From assembly GCF_900105475.1 (NCBI RefSeq), contig NZ_LT629777.1, positions 2,852,001-2,916,000 on the forward strand: a stretch of DNA of 64,000 nt. Reading direction: 5' to 3'. Of this stretch, positions 45,275 through 53,203 are shown in pieces (positions within the stretch are counted from its first letter, which is position 1; the number at the start of each line of letters is the position of its first letter). The stretch is from Pseudomonas asplenii. Lineage in GTDB: Bacteria > Pseudomonadota > Gammaproteobacteria > Pseudomonadales > Pseudomonadaceae. The position numbers and the translations under genes are program-made. The notes beneath the pieces are model-generated. The model ran no database searches and was not told the origin of the DNA. It saw only the letters and a list, made by a program, of their open reading frames with translations.

Positions 45275-46659
45275 GGCTGTGGCCGCGTTCGCTGTTCGGC
45301 CGACTGGTACTCATCCTGGTCAGCGGCATGCTCGCGGCGCAGATTCTGACCAGCAGCATCTGGTACGACGTGCGCCACAGTCAGGTACTGGAGATTCCCA
45401 CTCGGCTGATCGCCACCCGGCTGGCCAATATCGTGCGCCTCTCCCATCTTGACCCGCATCGGGTGGACAGCCTGATCGAACTGATCGATTCGCCGAACTT
45501 TCACCTGACCCTGAGTGACCAGGCCAGCACTGTGCCCAGTAAGCTGAGCGAACAGGACCTGGGGACCGAGCGATTGCTGCACAAGGTGCTGTCGGAAAAG
45601 ACCGGCTATTCGCAGTCCCTCCGTTTGCTGCAACTGTCGCTGGTGGATCAGCAGGGCCAGGTGGCCGGGCTGCCGACCCTGTTTGGTACCAGCCCGGCCA
45701 TCGGTCAATTCCTTATCGAGCTGCGTTTGCCGGACGGTCGCTGGCTGCAGGTGGAGGCCCGCGAGGAGCAGGGCTGGACCAGCACCTCGCCGCTGGACCT
45801 GCTGTTCGACTACGTGATGCGCATCTACCTGTTGCGGATCATCGTGGTTGTGATCATCGCGCTGCTCGCAGTGCGCCTGGCGATTCGTCCACTGAACGCC
45901 CTGGCCAAGGCAGCCGAGGCACTGGGTCGGGACATCCGGCGCCCGCCATTGCCACTGGATGGGCCCACCGAGGTTCGTCGGGCGGCCCAGGCCTTCAATG
46001 TGATGCAGCAGCAATTGATCGCCAGCATTGGCGAACGGACGAGATTCTTCGCCGCCATTTCCCATGATCTGCGCTCGCCGATCACCCGGCTGCGCCTGCG
46101 CACCGAGCTGCTGGAAGACAACCAGATCAAGGAGCGCTTTCGCACGGACCTGGAGGACATGGAACACATGGTTTCCAGCACCCTGGATTTCGTCAGCAGC
46201 GGAGAGGTGAACGAAGAACGCCAGAGCATCGATATCAATGCGCTGCTGCGCAGCTTGCAGGCGGACCTGGAGGATATCGGCGAACCCATCAGCGTCGAGG
46301 GCCGGGCGCAACGGCCCTTGTCGGGTTATGCCCGCAGCCTCAAGCGTTGCGTACAGAATCTGCTGGAAAACGCAGTGCGTTATGGCCGTGAAGTGGTTGT
46401 ACGGGTCGAAGACCAGCCGCAGCAACTGCGGATCGTCATCAGCGATCGTGGGCCGGGGATTCCCGAGGCCCTGCTGGAGCAGGTGGTGGAGCCGTTCTAT
46501 CGGGTCGAGGGCTCACGCAATGCGAAAACCGGCGGCTATGGTCTGGGGTTGAGCATCGCCCATACCATCGCTGCCGCTCACGGCGGCCGGATGACCTTGC
46601 GTAATCGTGAGGGCGGTGGGCTGGAGGTGACGCTGGCTTTCGAGCGGCGCGAGGACTAG
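45271..46659 (+). CDS. EnvZ-type sensor histidine kinase
   Basis: 462-residue membrane sensor. N-terminal helix (LVLILVSGMLAAQILTSSIW), a periplasmic domain of about 125 residues, a second helix (LLRIIVVVIIALLAVRLAI), HAMP (RPLNALAKAAEALG), then HisKA with the H-box FAAISHDLRSPITRLRLR and HATPase boxes ENAVRYG, DRGPGIP and GYGLGLSIAH. Starts with GTG overlapping the response-regulator stop (GTGA). The small periplasmic domain gives no sign of its ligand. Confidence 0.92.
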   Translation: MRLWPRSLFGRLVLILVSGMLAAQILTSSIWYDVRHSQVLEIPTRLIATRLANIVRLSHLDPHRVDSLIELIDSPNFHLTLSDQASTVPSKLSEQDLGTERLLHKVLSEKTGYSQSLRLLQLSLVDQQGQVAGLPTLFGTSPAIGQFLIELRLPDGRWLQVEAREEQGWTSTSPLDLLFDYVMRIYLLRIIVVVIIALLAVRLAIRPLNALAKAAEALGRDIRRPPLPLDGPTEVRRAAQAFNVMQQQLIASIGERTRFFAAISHDLRSPITRLRLRTELLEDNQIKERFRTDLEDMEHMVSSTLDFVSSGEVNEERQSIDINALLRSLQADLEDIGEPISVEGRAQRPLSGYARSLKRCVQNLLENAVRYGREVVVRVEDQPQQLRIVISDRGPGIPEALLEQVVEPFYRVEGSRNAKTGGYGLGLSIAHTIAAAHGGRMTLRNREGGGLEVTLAFERRED

Positions 46660-46708
46660 TGCCACGTGGCCGCACTGGCTGTTTCTACAGGAGCTGCAGG
46701 GTCATTTG

Positions 46709-46793
46709 TGGGAGCCGGCTTGCTGGAGATCCGCCGAAGGCGGCCATTCGCTTGATTCCCAACGACTGCTATCGCCAGCAAGCCGGCTCCCAA
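46709..46793. repeat. REPIN: inverted REP pair after the sensor kinase
   Basis: GTGGGAGCCGGCTTGCTGGA (46709-46728) and CGCCAGCAAGCCGGCTCCCA (46774-46793) are near-perfect inverted REPs of the CCAGCAAGCCGGCTCC class. They lie between the convergent kinase and SEC-C genes. Confidence 0.88.
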
Positions 46794-46805
46794 AACAGGA
46801 GGACG

Positions 46806-47006
46806 TCAGGCGCCGTGGCACTTCTTGAATTTCTTGCCGTTGCCGCAGGGGCACGGATCGTTGCGGCCCACGTCTTTCAATGCATTGCGTACCGGTTCCT
46901 GGTGCGCGTGGCCGCAGTTCGGGCCGTGAACGTGGCCGTGATCGTGATGGGCGTGATCATGGTCGTGATTGCAATCAGGGCCATGGACGTGAGGTTGCTG
47001 AGTCAT
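46806..47006 (-). CDS. Small His-rich SEC-C metal-binding protein
   Basis: 66-residue protein in two parts: a His/Asp-rich N-terminal stretch ([28 protein letters not shown], i.e. many alternating His residues and two Cys) and a C-terminal SEC-C zinc motif [17 protein letters not shown]. The SEC-C motif, as in SecA, typically binds zinc and contacts the ribosome or SecB. The His-rich half suggests high metal-loading capacity. It is 7 bp downstream of the LEA-type lipoprotein gene. Function unknown; SEC-C minis of this kind are widespread in Pseudomonas. Confidence 0.82.
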   Translation of the reverse strand: MTQQPHVHGPDCNHDHDHAHHDHGHVHGPNCGHAHQEPVRNALKDVGRNDPCPCGNGKKFKKCHGA

Positions 47007-47013
47007 GCTGGAA

Positions 47014-47493
47014 CTACTCCGAAATAAGATTGCGGGGAATTATCTCGCCTTTGTGCTCCAGGTGCACGTCATAGCCGATGAATAATCCGGTTTCCAGGGT
47101 GCCCTCCAGGCGATAGGGAATCGGTCGGCCAGGTTTTTCCAGGCGTTTGGCCAGCGGCTTCACGTGTTGCCAGAGGTTGGTCCGTACCGGCACCACAAAA
47201 AACATCCGGCTGTTGGGCTCCACGGTCAGCCACTGATCGGATTCACCTTCGGCCAGCAGCCACTGGTCGAGGTAGATCCGATAGTGCAGCGCGCGCACGG
47301 TCAGGGTGTTGTCGTTGGGGTTGTCGAGGCGAAAGTGCAACTTGAACTTCTGTTGCAGGAGGCCGGCCTTGACCAATTCCACCCGTACCAGGCTCACCAC
47401 CGGGTCTTGTGGCCCGGCATCGAGCCAGGAGGCGCAGCCGGACAACGCCAGGATGACCAGCAGGGTGAGCGTACCGAGTATTCGTGAGCGCAT
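47014..47493 (-). CDS. LEA14-like (water stress/hypersensitive response) lipoprotein
   Basis: 159-residue protein with lipobox LALSGC (Cys 20) and a beta-rich LEA type 2 domain ([39 protein letters not shown]). Family members are extracytoplasmic, and the role is unknown, possibly envelope protection. Start 47493 (MRSRILGTL) with GGAGG upstream. It is followed closely by the small SEC-C gene. Confidence 0.88.
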   Translation of the reverse strand: MRSRILGTLTLLVILALSGCASWLDAGPQDPVVSLVRVELVKAGLLQQKFKLHFRLDNPNDNTLTVRALHYRIYLDQWLLAEGESDQWLTVEPNSRMFFVVPVRTNLWQHVKPLAKRLEKPGRPIPYRLEGTLETGLFIGYDVHLEHKGEIIPRNLISE

Positions 47494-47612
47494 GGTGAGC
47501 CTCCTCTCGACGGCCAGTCTAACGCGGCCCCCGTGGGTTGTGGCGAGAAAACCACCTGGGCGATACTGAGATCGCCAAGCAATGGATCGAGTCGGCACAC
47601 AGGAGCGTGGTC

Positions 47613-48116
47613 ATGCGCCTTTACGAGATTGTTTTCAGCGGTGAGCTGGTGCCGAGTGCCCCGGTCGAACAGGTCCGCAGCAACCTGGCCCGGTTGTTCC
47701 AGGCCGATGCCCAGAGGATCGAACTGCTGTTCTCCGGACGCCGGCTGGTGTTGAAACACAACCTCGATGCGGCTGCCGCCGAGAAGTACCGCGGGACCAT
47801 CGAGCGAGCGGGGGCGGTGGTCGAGGTGGTGGCAATGCCGATGGAGGAGATCGAGATGAGCGCTGTTCCCGAACCCGTCGGACGGGCTCAGGTGGTGCCG
47901 CGTGATGCCTATATGGCGGCTTTCAGTGAGGTCGATGCGCCGGACTATGGTATCGCTGATGCCGATAGCGATGTGCAGGACCCCAGGTCGGCGCCACTCG
48001 CGCCGGTTCTCGACCTGTCGGCGTTCAGTGTTGCGCCGGTGGGCAGCGATATGGGGCAGATTCCAGAGCCCGCCGCGCCCGCAGTCCCCGATACCTCTCA
48101 TCTGAAGCTTTGCTGA
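47613..48116 (+). CDS. Hypothetical protein, 167 residues
   Basis: Not recognised. The N-terminal 70 residues (MRLYEIVFSGELVPSAPVEQVRSNLARLFQ... then ELLFSGRRLVLKHNLDAAAAEKYRGTIERAGAVVEVV) look like a compact alpha/beta domain. The rest is rich in Ala, Pro and acidic residues and is probably disordered. AGGAG lies 7 nt ahead of the ATG. It is divergent from the lipoprotein gene. No signal peptide. Confidence 0.8.
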   Translation: MRLYEIVFSGELVPSAPVEQVRSNLARLFQADAQRIELLFSGRRLVLKHNLDAAAAEKYRGTIERAGAVVEVVAMPMEEIEMSAVPEPVGRAQVVPRDAYMAAFSEVDAPDYGIADADSDVQDPRSAPLAPVLDLSAFSVAPVGSDMGQIPEPAAPAVPDTSHLKLC

Positions 48117-48122
48117 GCGGCC

Positions 48123-48599
48123 TCAGCCGGCCAGGTAGCTCGAACAGCACTTCTTGTATTTCTGCCCGCTGCCACAGGGGCAGGCGTCGTTGCGCCCGGC
48201 CTTGAGCGCCACGGTCGGGTCGATGAAGTACCAGCGCCCGGCGTTCTGCACGAAGGCGGAGCGCTCGCGATGGCTATGCTCGCCGCCGTGGTCGTGCCAA
48301 CGGGCGGTAAAGGTGACGAAGGCATGTTCGGGTTGGCCGCCCAGCACTTGTGAGCCTTCCACCTCCAGACCCAACCAGGTGCTTTGCGCACTCCAGTCGG
48401 TAATGGACTGGCGGTTCAGGCCGCTCTGCTGGGCCGGCAGGGTCGTCGTTACCAGGTAGTCGACCAGGCCCAGCACATAAGCGCTGTAGCGCGAGCGCAT
48501 CAGCGCTTCGGCGCAGGGGGCGGGATGGCCTGCGTGGTAAGGGCCGCAGCAGTTGTCCAACTGATTGCCGCTGCCGCAGGGGCAAATGGGTACGCTCAC
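48123..48599 (-). CDS. YchJ-family protein with two SEC-C motifs
   Basis: 158-residue UPF0225/YchJ protein. N-terminal SEC-C motif ([18 protein letters not shown]), then a central NTF2-like domain ([15 protein letters not shown]...[23 protein letters not shown]), then a second SEC-C motif at the C-terminus ([20 protein letters not shown]). Zinc is the expected ligand. GTG 48599 (MSVPICPCG) is preferred; an in-frame GTG at 48611 is possible. It lies directly downstream of the DUF6231-like gene. Function unknown. Confidence 0.88.
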   Translation of the reverse strand: MSVPICPCGSGNQLDNCCGPYHAGHPAPCAEALMRSRYSAYVLGLVDYLVTTTLPAQQSGLNRQSITDWSAQSTWLGLEVEGSQVLGGQPEHAFVTFTARWHDHGGEHSHRERSAFVQNAGRWYFIDPTVALKAGRNDACPCGSGQKYKKCCSSYLAG

Positions 48600-48604
48600 G
48601 GGAA

Positions 48605-49102
48605 TTACCACCAGTATTTGCCGAAGTTTTCCGGGTTGGCCCAGAACTTGGCGTTGAGCCAGTCCGGGACCTGTTTGTATTCGCGCAGGTCGTAGGTGAA
48701 CAGTGTCAGCACCTGCTGATCACGTTGGAAACGCTCACTGCTCTGCAGAGCCAGGGCGAAGAAGTCGCTGTCCTGCCAGTCGGCGGCCGCCATGTCTACC
48801 AATACGGCGATGCGGCTGGCATTGAGGTTGCGGATGCCGCCGAGCAGTTCCCGACCAGCGCGTTTGGGCAGGTGTTCGAGGCAATCGACCACCAGCGCCA
48901 GGTCGAAGCGCCGGGCCGCCAGTTCAGCCGGCAGTGGCCCCGGTTCGGCGAAGGCGACCTGGGTTTGCGGGTGCGCGGCCTGGAAAGCCTCAAGCGCCGG
49001 AAAGCTGCTCGCGCCCACCAGCAGCAGGCTCTGCGGGGCGTAACGGTCCAGGAGTGCCGCCAACGCTTGCTGGGGCGTGCGGGAAGAAATGCTTTCGGTC
49101 AT
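48605..49102 (-). CDS. DUF6231-like protein with methyltransferase-like fold
   Basis: 165-residue protein. The organisation [19 protein letters not shown]...[34 protein letters not shown] is reminiscent of a reduced Rossmann (SAM-methyltransferase-like) fold with an 'acidic loop' VVDCLEHL, but the glycine-rich SAM loop is weak. It resembles what is called DUF6231 in Pseudomonas; no biochemical function is known. It precedes the ychJ-like gene, 6 bp apart. Confidence 0.78.
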   Translation of the reverse strand: MTESISSRTPQQALAALLDRYAPQSLLLVGASSFPALEAFQAAHPQTQVAFAEPGPLPAELAARRFDLALVVDCLEHLPKRAGRELLGGIRNLNASRIAVLVDMAAADWQDSDFFALALQSSERFQRDQQVLTLFTYDLREYKQVPDWLNAKFWANPENFGKYWW

Positions 49103-49299
49103 CGAAAATCCTCAATCAGAACTGCAAAGACTAGCCTGCCCGACGGGTCTGGCCTAGTGGCGCGTGTGGCTCTGGATCAACGAATTTCGTCGAACCGGCA
49201 GGCAAACCGACCGTTGGAGAATAATTTCTCCCGGCCACTGGCAAATTGCCCGTGCAAGCCGTTACTGTGCGCCCAAAGAAAAAAACACGAGGGGCGGGT

Positions 49300-49578
49300 A
49301 TGAAGGTGCTTTGGGGGTTGGGGAAGGTCCTGACGCTGCTGTTCTGGCTGGTGGTGTTGGTTAACCTGGTGACCCCACTGATCAGTCCGTTCCATCTGCT
49401 GGTGAATCTGGCCGGGAGCCTGCTGTTGTTGACGCATCTGCTGGAAGTGCTGCTGTTCAACGGCAGCGTGCGCGAGCGTGCCCATCCCTGGCAGGATCGG
49501 GCGCGGATCCTGGTATTTGGCATATTCCATGTGCAGATGCTGCCGCTGCCGTCGCGTGAGGAGGTCAGCCATGCGTAG
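49300..49578 (+). CDS. DUF1145 inner-membrane protein
   Basis: 92-residue protein with two strongly hydrophobic helices (KVLTLLFWLVVLVNLV and LLVNLAGSLLLLTHLLEVLLF) and a basic C-terminal tail, matching DUF1145. The start at 49300 has GAGGGG upstream. It overlaps the following exported protein gene by 8 bp. Function unknown. Confidence 0.88.
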   Translation: MKVLWGLGKVLTLLFWLVVLVNLVTPLISPFHLLVNLAGSLLLLTHLLEVLLFNGSVRERAHPWQDRARILVFGIFHVQMLPLPSREEVSHA

Positions 49579-50329
49579 TCTGTGTCTGTTGGCGGCACTG
49601 TGCAGTCCCCTGGCGGTTGCCCAGGTGGTCACCGTTGAGCCGCATTCGGTATTGCGCCTGCCCGGCAACACCAGTTCGTTGCAACTGGAGCGCCTGGACG
49701 TGGCGGACAATGGCACTCTGTTGGTCCCGGCAGGCATCACCCGGCTCGACGTGGGGCAACTGCACCTCGGGCATGAAGCGCGTATCGCTATCGTGCCCAG
49801 TGAACAGGCTTTCGAACTCAAGGTCGAGCGCGCCGAGCTGGACAGCGGCAGCCAGATTACCGCCCGTGGCGCGCCCGGTAGCTACCAGAAGGCGCCCTTG
49901 CCGGGACGTAACCTGAACGTGCGGATCAACGCGCTGAGCGGGCCGTTGTTGTCGGTGGACGCTCGTGGCGGGACCGGTGTGCCGGGTTATGTCGGGCTGG
50001 ACGGCGCCAACGGTGAGGAGCCGGGCTGCACCTGGGGCCAGGCCGGGCGTGGTGCCGATGGCGACAATGGGGGTAATGGTCGGCAGGGTGCGCCAGGGGC
50101 GCAGGTCCGGCTGGAACTGCCTCGGGACTATCCGTCCGAGCAGATCAAGGTTCAGGTCGATGGTGGCGCCGGTGGGGCAGCGGGCGCAGCGGGACGGCCG
50201 GGAGCCGGAGGCAGGTCCAAGGGCTGCTTTATCTACGATACTGCTGGCGGCAAATCCGGCCGACCTGGATTGGTCGGACAGCCCGGACCTCAGGGCGAGG
50301 CGGGCAGCGTGACCATCCAGCGCCTGTAA
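49571..50329 (+). CDS. Exported collagen-like glycine-rich protein
   Basis: 252-residue predicted secreted protein. Signal peptide LCLLAALCSPLAVA (cleavage after residue 17). A first half of beta-rich sequence is followed by a second half in which Gly occurs every second or third residue (GGTGVPGYVGLDGANG, GRGADGDNGGNGRQGAPGA, GGAGGAAGAAGRPGAGGRSKG, GRPGLVGQPGPQGEAG), giving partial Gly-X-Y character. Two Cys may form a disulfide. Not an obvious known family; Gly-X-Y stretches are usual in bacterial collagen-like surface proteins. ATG overlaps the DUF1145 gene end. Confidence 0.85.
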   Translation: MRSLCLLAALCSPLAVAQVVTVEPHSVLRLPGNTSSLQLERLDVADNGTLLVPAGITRLDVGQLHLGHEARIAIVPSEQAFELKVERAELDSGSQITARGAPGSYQKAPLPGRNLNVRINALSGPLLSVDARGGTGVPGYVGLDGANGEEPGCTWGQAGRGADGDNGGNGRQGAPGAQVRLELPRDYPSEQIKVQVDGGAGGAAGAAGRPGAGGRSKGCFIYDTAGGKSGRPGLVGQPGPQGEAGSVTIQRL

Positions 50330-50357
50330 TCTGCGTGGCGGTGCGGCCCCTGGCTGT

Positions 50358-50822
50358 TCAGAACATCGGCCGCGCCGCCACGATTGCCACCAACGCCAGC
50401 CCGATCAACAGATTGACCCCCACCAGGCGGCGAATCCTTCCCAGCACGGCAGCGCCTTCGGCCCATTCTTGTGCTTCGACTGCCGCGCGCAACTCTGGCA
50501 GTTGCAACGACTGGATACGAAGAAACAGTGCCAACATCACGACGTACAGCCCCATCATGATCTGCACATAGCGGGGCGCCGTCTCGAACCCGCTGAAACG
50601 CAGTTGTAGCAGGCCGACACCGCTGATCGGCAGGATCACCACCGCGATCCAGACCCAGACGAAGAATCGCTGAAACACCTGGAGCCACAACTTCAGACGG
50701 GCCGGCCCTTCAAGCGCGGCCATGGCGGCCGGACGCAGGATCATCCAGGCGAAGAACATGCCGCCGACCCAGATCAGGGCGGCGAGCAGATGCAGGGTGT
50801 AGACGAGGGCAAAAACGGTCAT
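50358..50822 (-). CDS. CopD-family membrane protein
   Basis: 154-residue four-helix inner-membrane protein of the CopD/YcnJ-like fold (VYTLHLLAALIWVGGMFFAWMIL). The conserved His in the first helix and Arg in LRIQ region are compatible with heme or copper binding. In some bacteria CopD works with CopC in copper uptake; here no copC is near, so the role is unassigned. It is convergent with the collagen-like gene. Confidence 0.88.
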   Translation of the reverse strand: MTVFALVYTLHLLAALIWVGGMFFAWMILRPAAMAALEGPARLKLWLQVFQRFFVWVWIAVVILPISGVGLLQLRFSGFETAPRYVQIMMGLYVVMLALFLRIQSLQLPELRAAVEAQEWAEGAAVLGRIRRLVGVNLLIGLALVAIVAARPMF

Positions 50823-50920
50823 TCGGGTACTCCGTTCGGCGCGGGATGAATTAGCGGGGTATGATAGCGGCCATTCGAACCACTGAAAATTTATCCAGCG
50901 TTTTTCGCGCCTGAAGACTC

Positions 50921-53065
50921 ATGATCAGCACCGAACTCAAAACCACGATCCAGGGCGCCTATTCGCGTTTCCTCGAAGCCAAGAGCCTCAAGCCGCGTTA
51001 CGGCCAGCGTCTGATGATCGCCGAAGTGGCGAAGGTGCTCGGTGATATCGACACCGATGACGAAGGCCGCCGTGATGGCGAACCGGCGGTGGTCGCCGTC
51101 GAGGCCGGCACCGGTACCGGCAAGACCGTCGCCTACAGCCTGGCGGCGATTCCCACCGCGAAGGCGGCGGGCAAGCGTCTGGTGATTGCCACCGCGACCG
51201 TCGCGCTGCAGGAGCAGATCGTCTACAAGGACCTGCCGGACCTGATGCGCAACAGCGGGCTGAACTTCAGCTTTGCCCTGGCCAAGGGGCGTGGGCGCTA
51301 CATGTGCCTGTCCAAGCTGGACATGCTGCTGCAGGAAGGCCACGCACAGACCGCCACGGCGCAGCTGTTCGAGGAAGAAGGCTTCAAGATCGAAGTCGAT
51401 GAGGCCAGCCAGAAGCTGTTTACCAGCATGATCGAGAAACTGGCCGGGAACAAATGGGACGGCGACCGTGACAGTTGGCCCACCGCCCTGGAAGACGCCG
51501 ACTGGGCGCGCCTGACCACCGACCATAGCCAATGCACCAACCGCCATTGCCCGAACTTCGGTCAGTGCTCGTTCTACAAGGCGCGTGAGGGCATGGGCAA
51601 GGTCGACGTGATCGTCACCAACCATGACATGGTCCTCGCCGATCTGGCCCTGGGCGGCGGTGCGGTACTGCCGGATCCGCGCGATACCCTGTACGTGTTC
51701 GACGAAGGCCATCACCTGCCGGACAAGGCCATCGGCCACTTCGCCCATTACACCCGCTTGCGCTCGACTGCCGACTGGCTGGAGCAGACCGCCAAGAACC
51801 TGACCAAGCTGCTGGCCCAACACCCGCTGCCGGGCGACCTGGGCAAGTGGATCGAACAGGTGCCGGAGCTGGCGCGGGAGATCAAGACCCAGCAGCAGTT
51901 CATGTTCAGCGCCTGCGAGCAGTTGGCCGATTTCCGCAGCGGCGAGGATATGGAAGGTCGCGAGCGGCCGCGCCATCGTTTTGTCGGCGGAGTGATCCCG
52001 GAGCACATACGGGAAATCGGTATCGAGTTGAAAAAGGGCTTCTCGCGCCTCAATGATCTGTTTACCCGCCTGACCGACCTGCTCAAGGAAGGCATGGATG
52101 GTGAAGTCAGCATCGGTATCACCAGCAGCCAGGCCGAGGAGTGGTACCCGTTGTTCGGCAGCCTGCTATCCCGGGCTCAGGGCAATTGGGAGCTGTGGAC
52201 CGCGTTCACCGTCGAGGACCCCGAGGACAACCCACCGATGGCGCGTTGGCTGACCCTGGCCGAAAGTGGTGCGCTGTTCGATATCGAAGTCAATGCCAGC
52301 CCGATCCTTGCTGCCGATATGCTCCGACGCAACCTGTGGAATGTGGCCTACGGGGCCCTGGTGACCTCGGCGACCCTGACCGCCCTGGGCACCTTCGATC
52401 GCTTCCGCATGCGCGCCGGCCTGCCGAAAACCGCGGTGACGGCCGTGGTCCCCAGCCCGTTCCACCATGCCGATGCCGGTGTGCTGCGGGTGCCGGATCT
52501 CAAGGCCGATCCCCGCGATGCCAGTGCCCACACGGCGGCGATCATCCGTGACCTGCCGGAACTGGTCGAAGGCTCGCGCGGGTCGCTGGTGCTGTTTTCC
52601 TCGCGCAAGCAGATGCAGGACGTGTTCGACGGCCTGGACCGCGACTGGCGCAGGCAGGTGTTCATCCAGGGCAACCTGTCCAAGCAGGAAACCCTCAACA
52701 AACACAAGGCGCGGGTCGATGGCGGCGATTCCAGCGTGCTGTTCGGCCTGGCGAGTTTTGCCGAGGGTGTCGACCTGCCTGGCGCCTATTGCGAACACGT
52801 AGTCATCGCCAAGATCCCCTTCGCCGTGCCGGACGACCCGGTCGAGGCGGCACTGGCCGAGTGGATCGAGGCCCGTGGCGGCAACCCGTTCATGGAAATC
52901 GCCGTACCGGACGCCTCGCTCAAGCTGGTGCAGGCCTGTGGCCGCCTGCTACGCACCGAGGCGGACCGTGGGATCATCACCTTGCTTGACCGACGCCTGG
53001 TCACCCAGCGCTACGGGAAGGCTATCCTCAATGCCTTACCGCCATTCCGGCGGGAAATTTCTTGA
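50921..53065 (+). CDS. dinG: ATP-dependent DNA helicase DinG
   Basis: 714-residue XPD-family 5'-3' helicase. Walker A EAGTGTGKTVAYS (G63-T70), DEAH-type box VFDEGHHLPDKA, and the [4Fe-4S] ligands C129 and the trio in CTNRHCPNFGQC are all present. C-terminal motifs (FGLASFAEGVDLPGAYCEHVVIAKIPF, QACGRLLR) complete the helicase core. Role in replication-transcription conflict and R-loop resolution is known from E. coli. No LexA box was apparent upstream. Confidence 0.97.
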   Translation: MISTELKTTIQGAYSRFLEAKSLKPRYGQRLMIAEVAKVLGDIDTDDEGRRDGEPAVVAVEAGTGTGKTVAYSLAAIPTAKAAGKRLVIATATVALQEQIVYKDLPDLMRNSGLNFSFALAKGRGRYMCLSKLDMLLQEGHAQTATAQLFEEEGFKIEVDEASQKLFTSMIEKLAGNKWDGDRDSWPTALEDADWARLTTDHSQCTNRHCPNFGQCSFYKAREGMGKVDVIVTNHDMVLADLALGGGAVLPDPRDTLYVFDEGHHLPDKAIGHFAHYTRLRSTADWLEQTAKNLTKLLAQHPLPGDLGKWIEQVPELAREIKTQQQFMFSACEQLADFRSGEDMEGRERPRHRFVGGVIPEHIREIGIELKKGFSRLNDLFTRLTDLLKEGMDGEVSIGITSSQAEEWYPLFGSLLSRAQGNWELWTAFTVEDPEDNPPMARWLTLAESGALFDIEVNASPILAADMLRRNLWNVAYGALVTSATLTALGTFDRFRMRAGLPKTAVTAVVPSPFHHADAGVLRVPDLKADPRDASAHTAAIIRDLPELVEGSRGSLVLFSSRKQMQDVFDGLDRDWRRQVFIQGNLSKQETLNKHKARVDGGDSSVLFGLASFAEGVDLPGAYCEHVVIAKIPFAVPDDPVEAALAEWIEARGGNPFMEIAVPDASLKLVQACGRLLRTEADRGIITLLDRRLVTQRYGKAILNALPPFRREIS

Positions 53066-53203
53066 TGTGAGGTAGGTTAAATCGCCTATTTCGTTGTCTA
53101 TGGATGGCGCTTTCGAGGGCCGCACGCATATCGCTCAGGCGCTTTCGTGCAGGCCCGGCGCCACGTAGGCCTTTGACTGGCCGATAGGGAGAACTGGATT
53201 CAC

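Noticed and set aside
50823..50920. LexA box in front of dinG
   Set aside because: No CTG-N10-CAG spacing in the upstream 100 bp.
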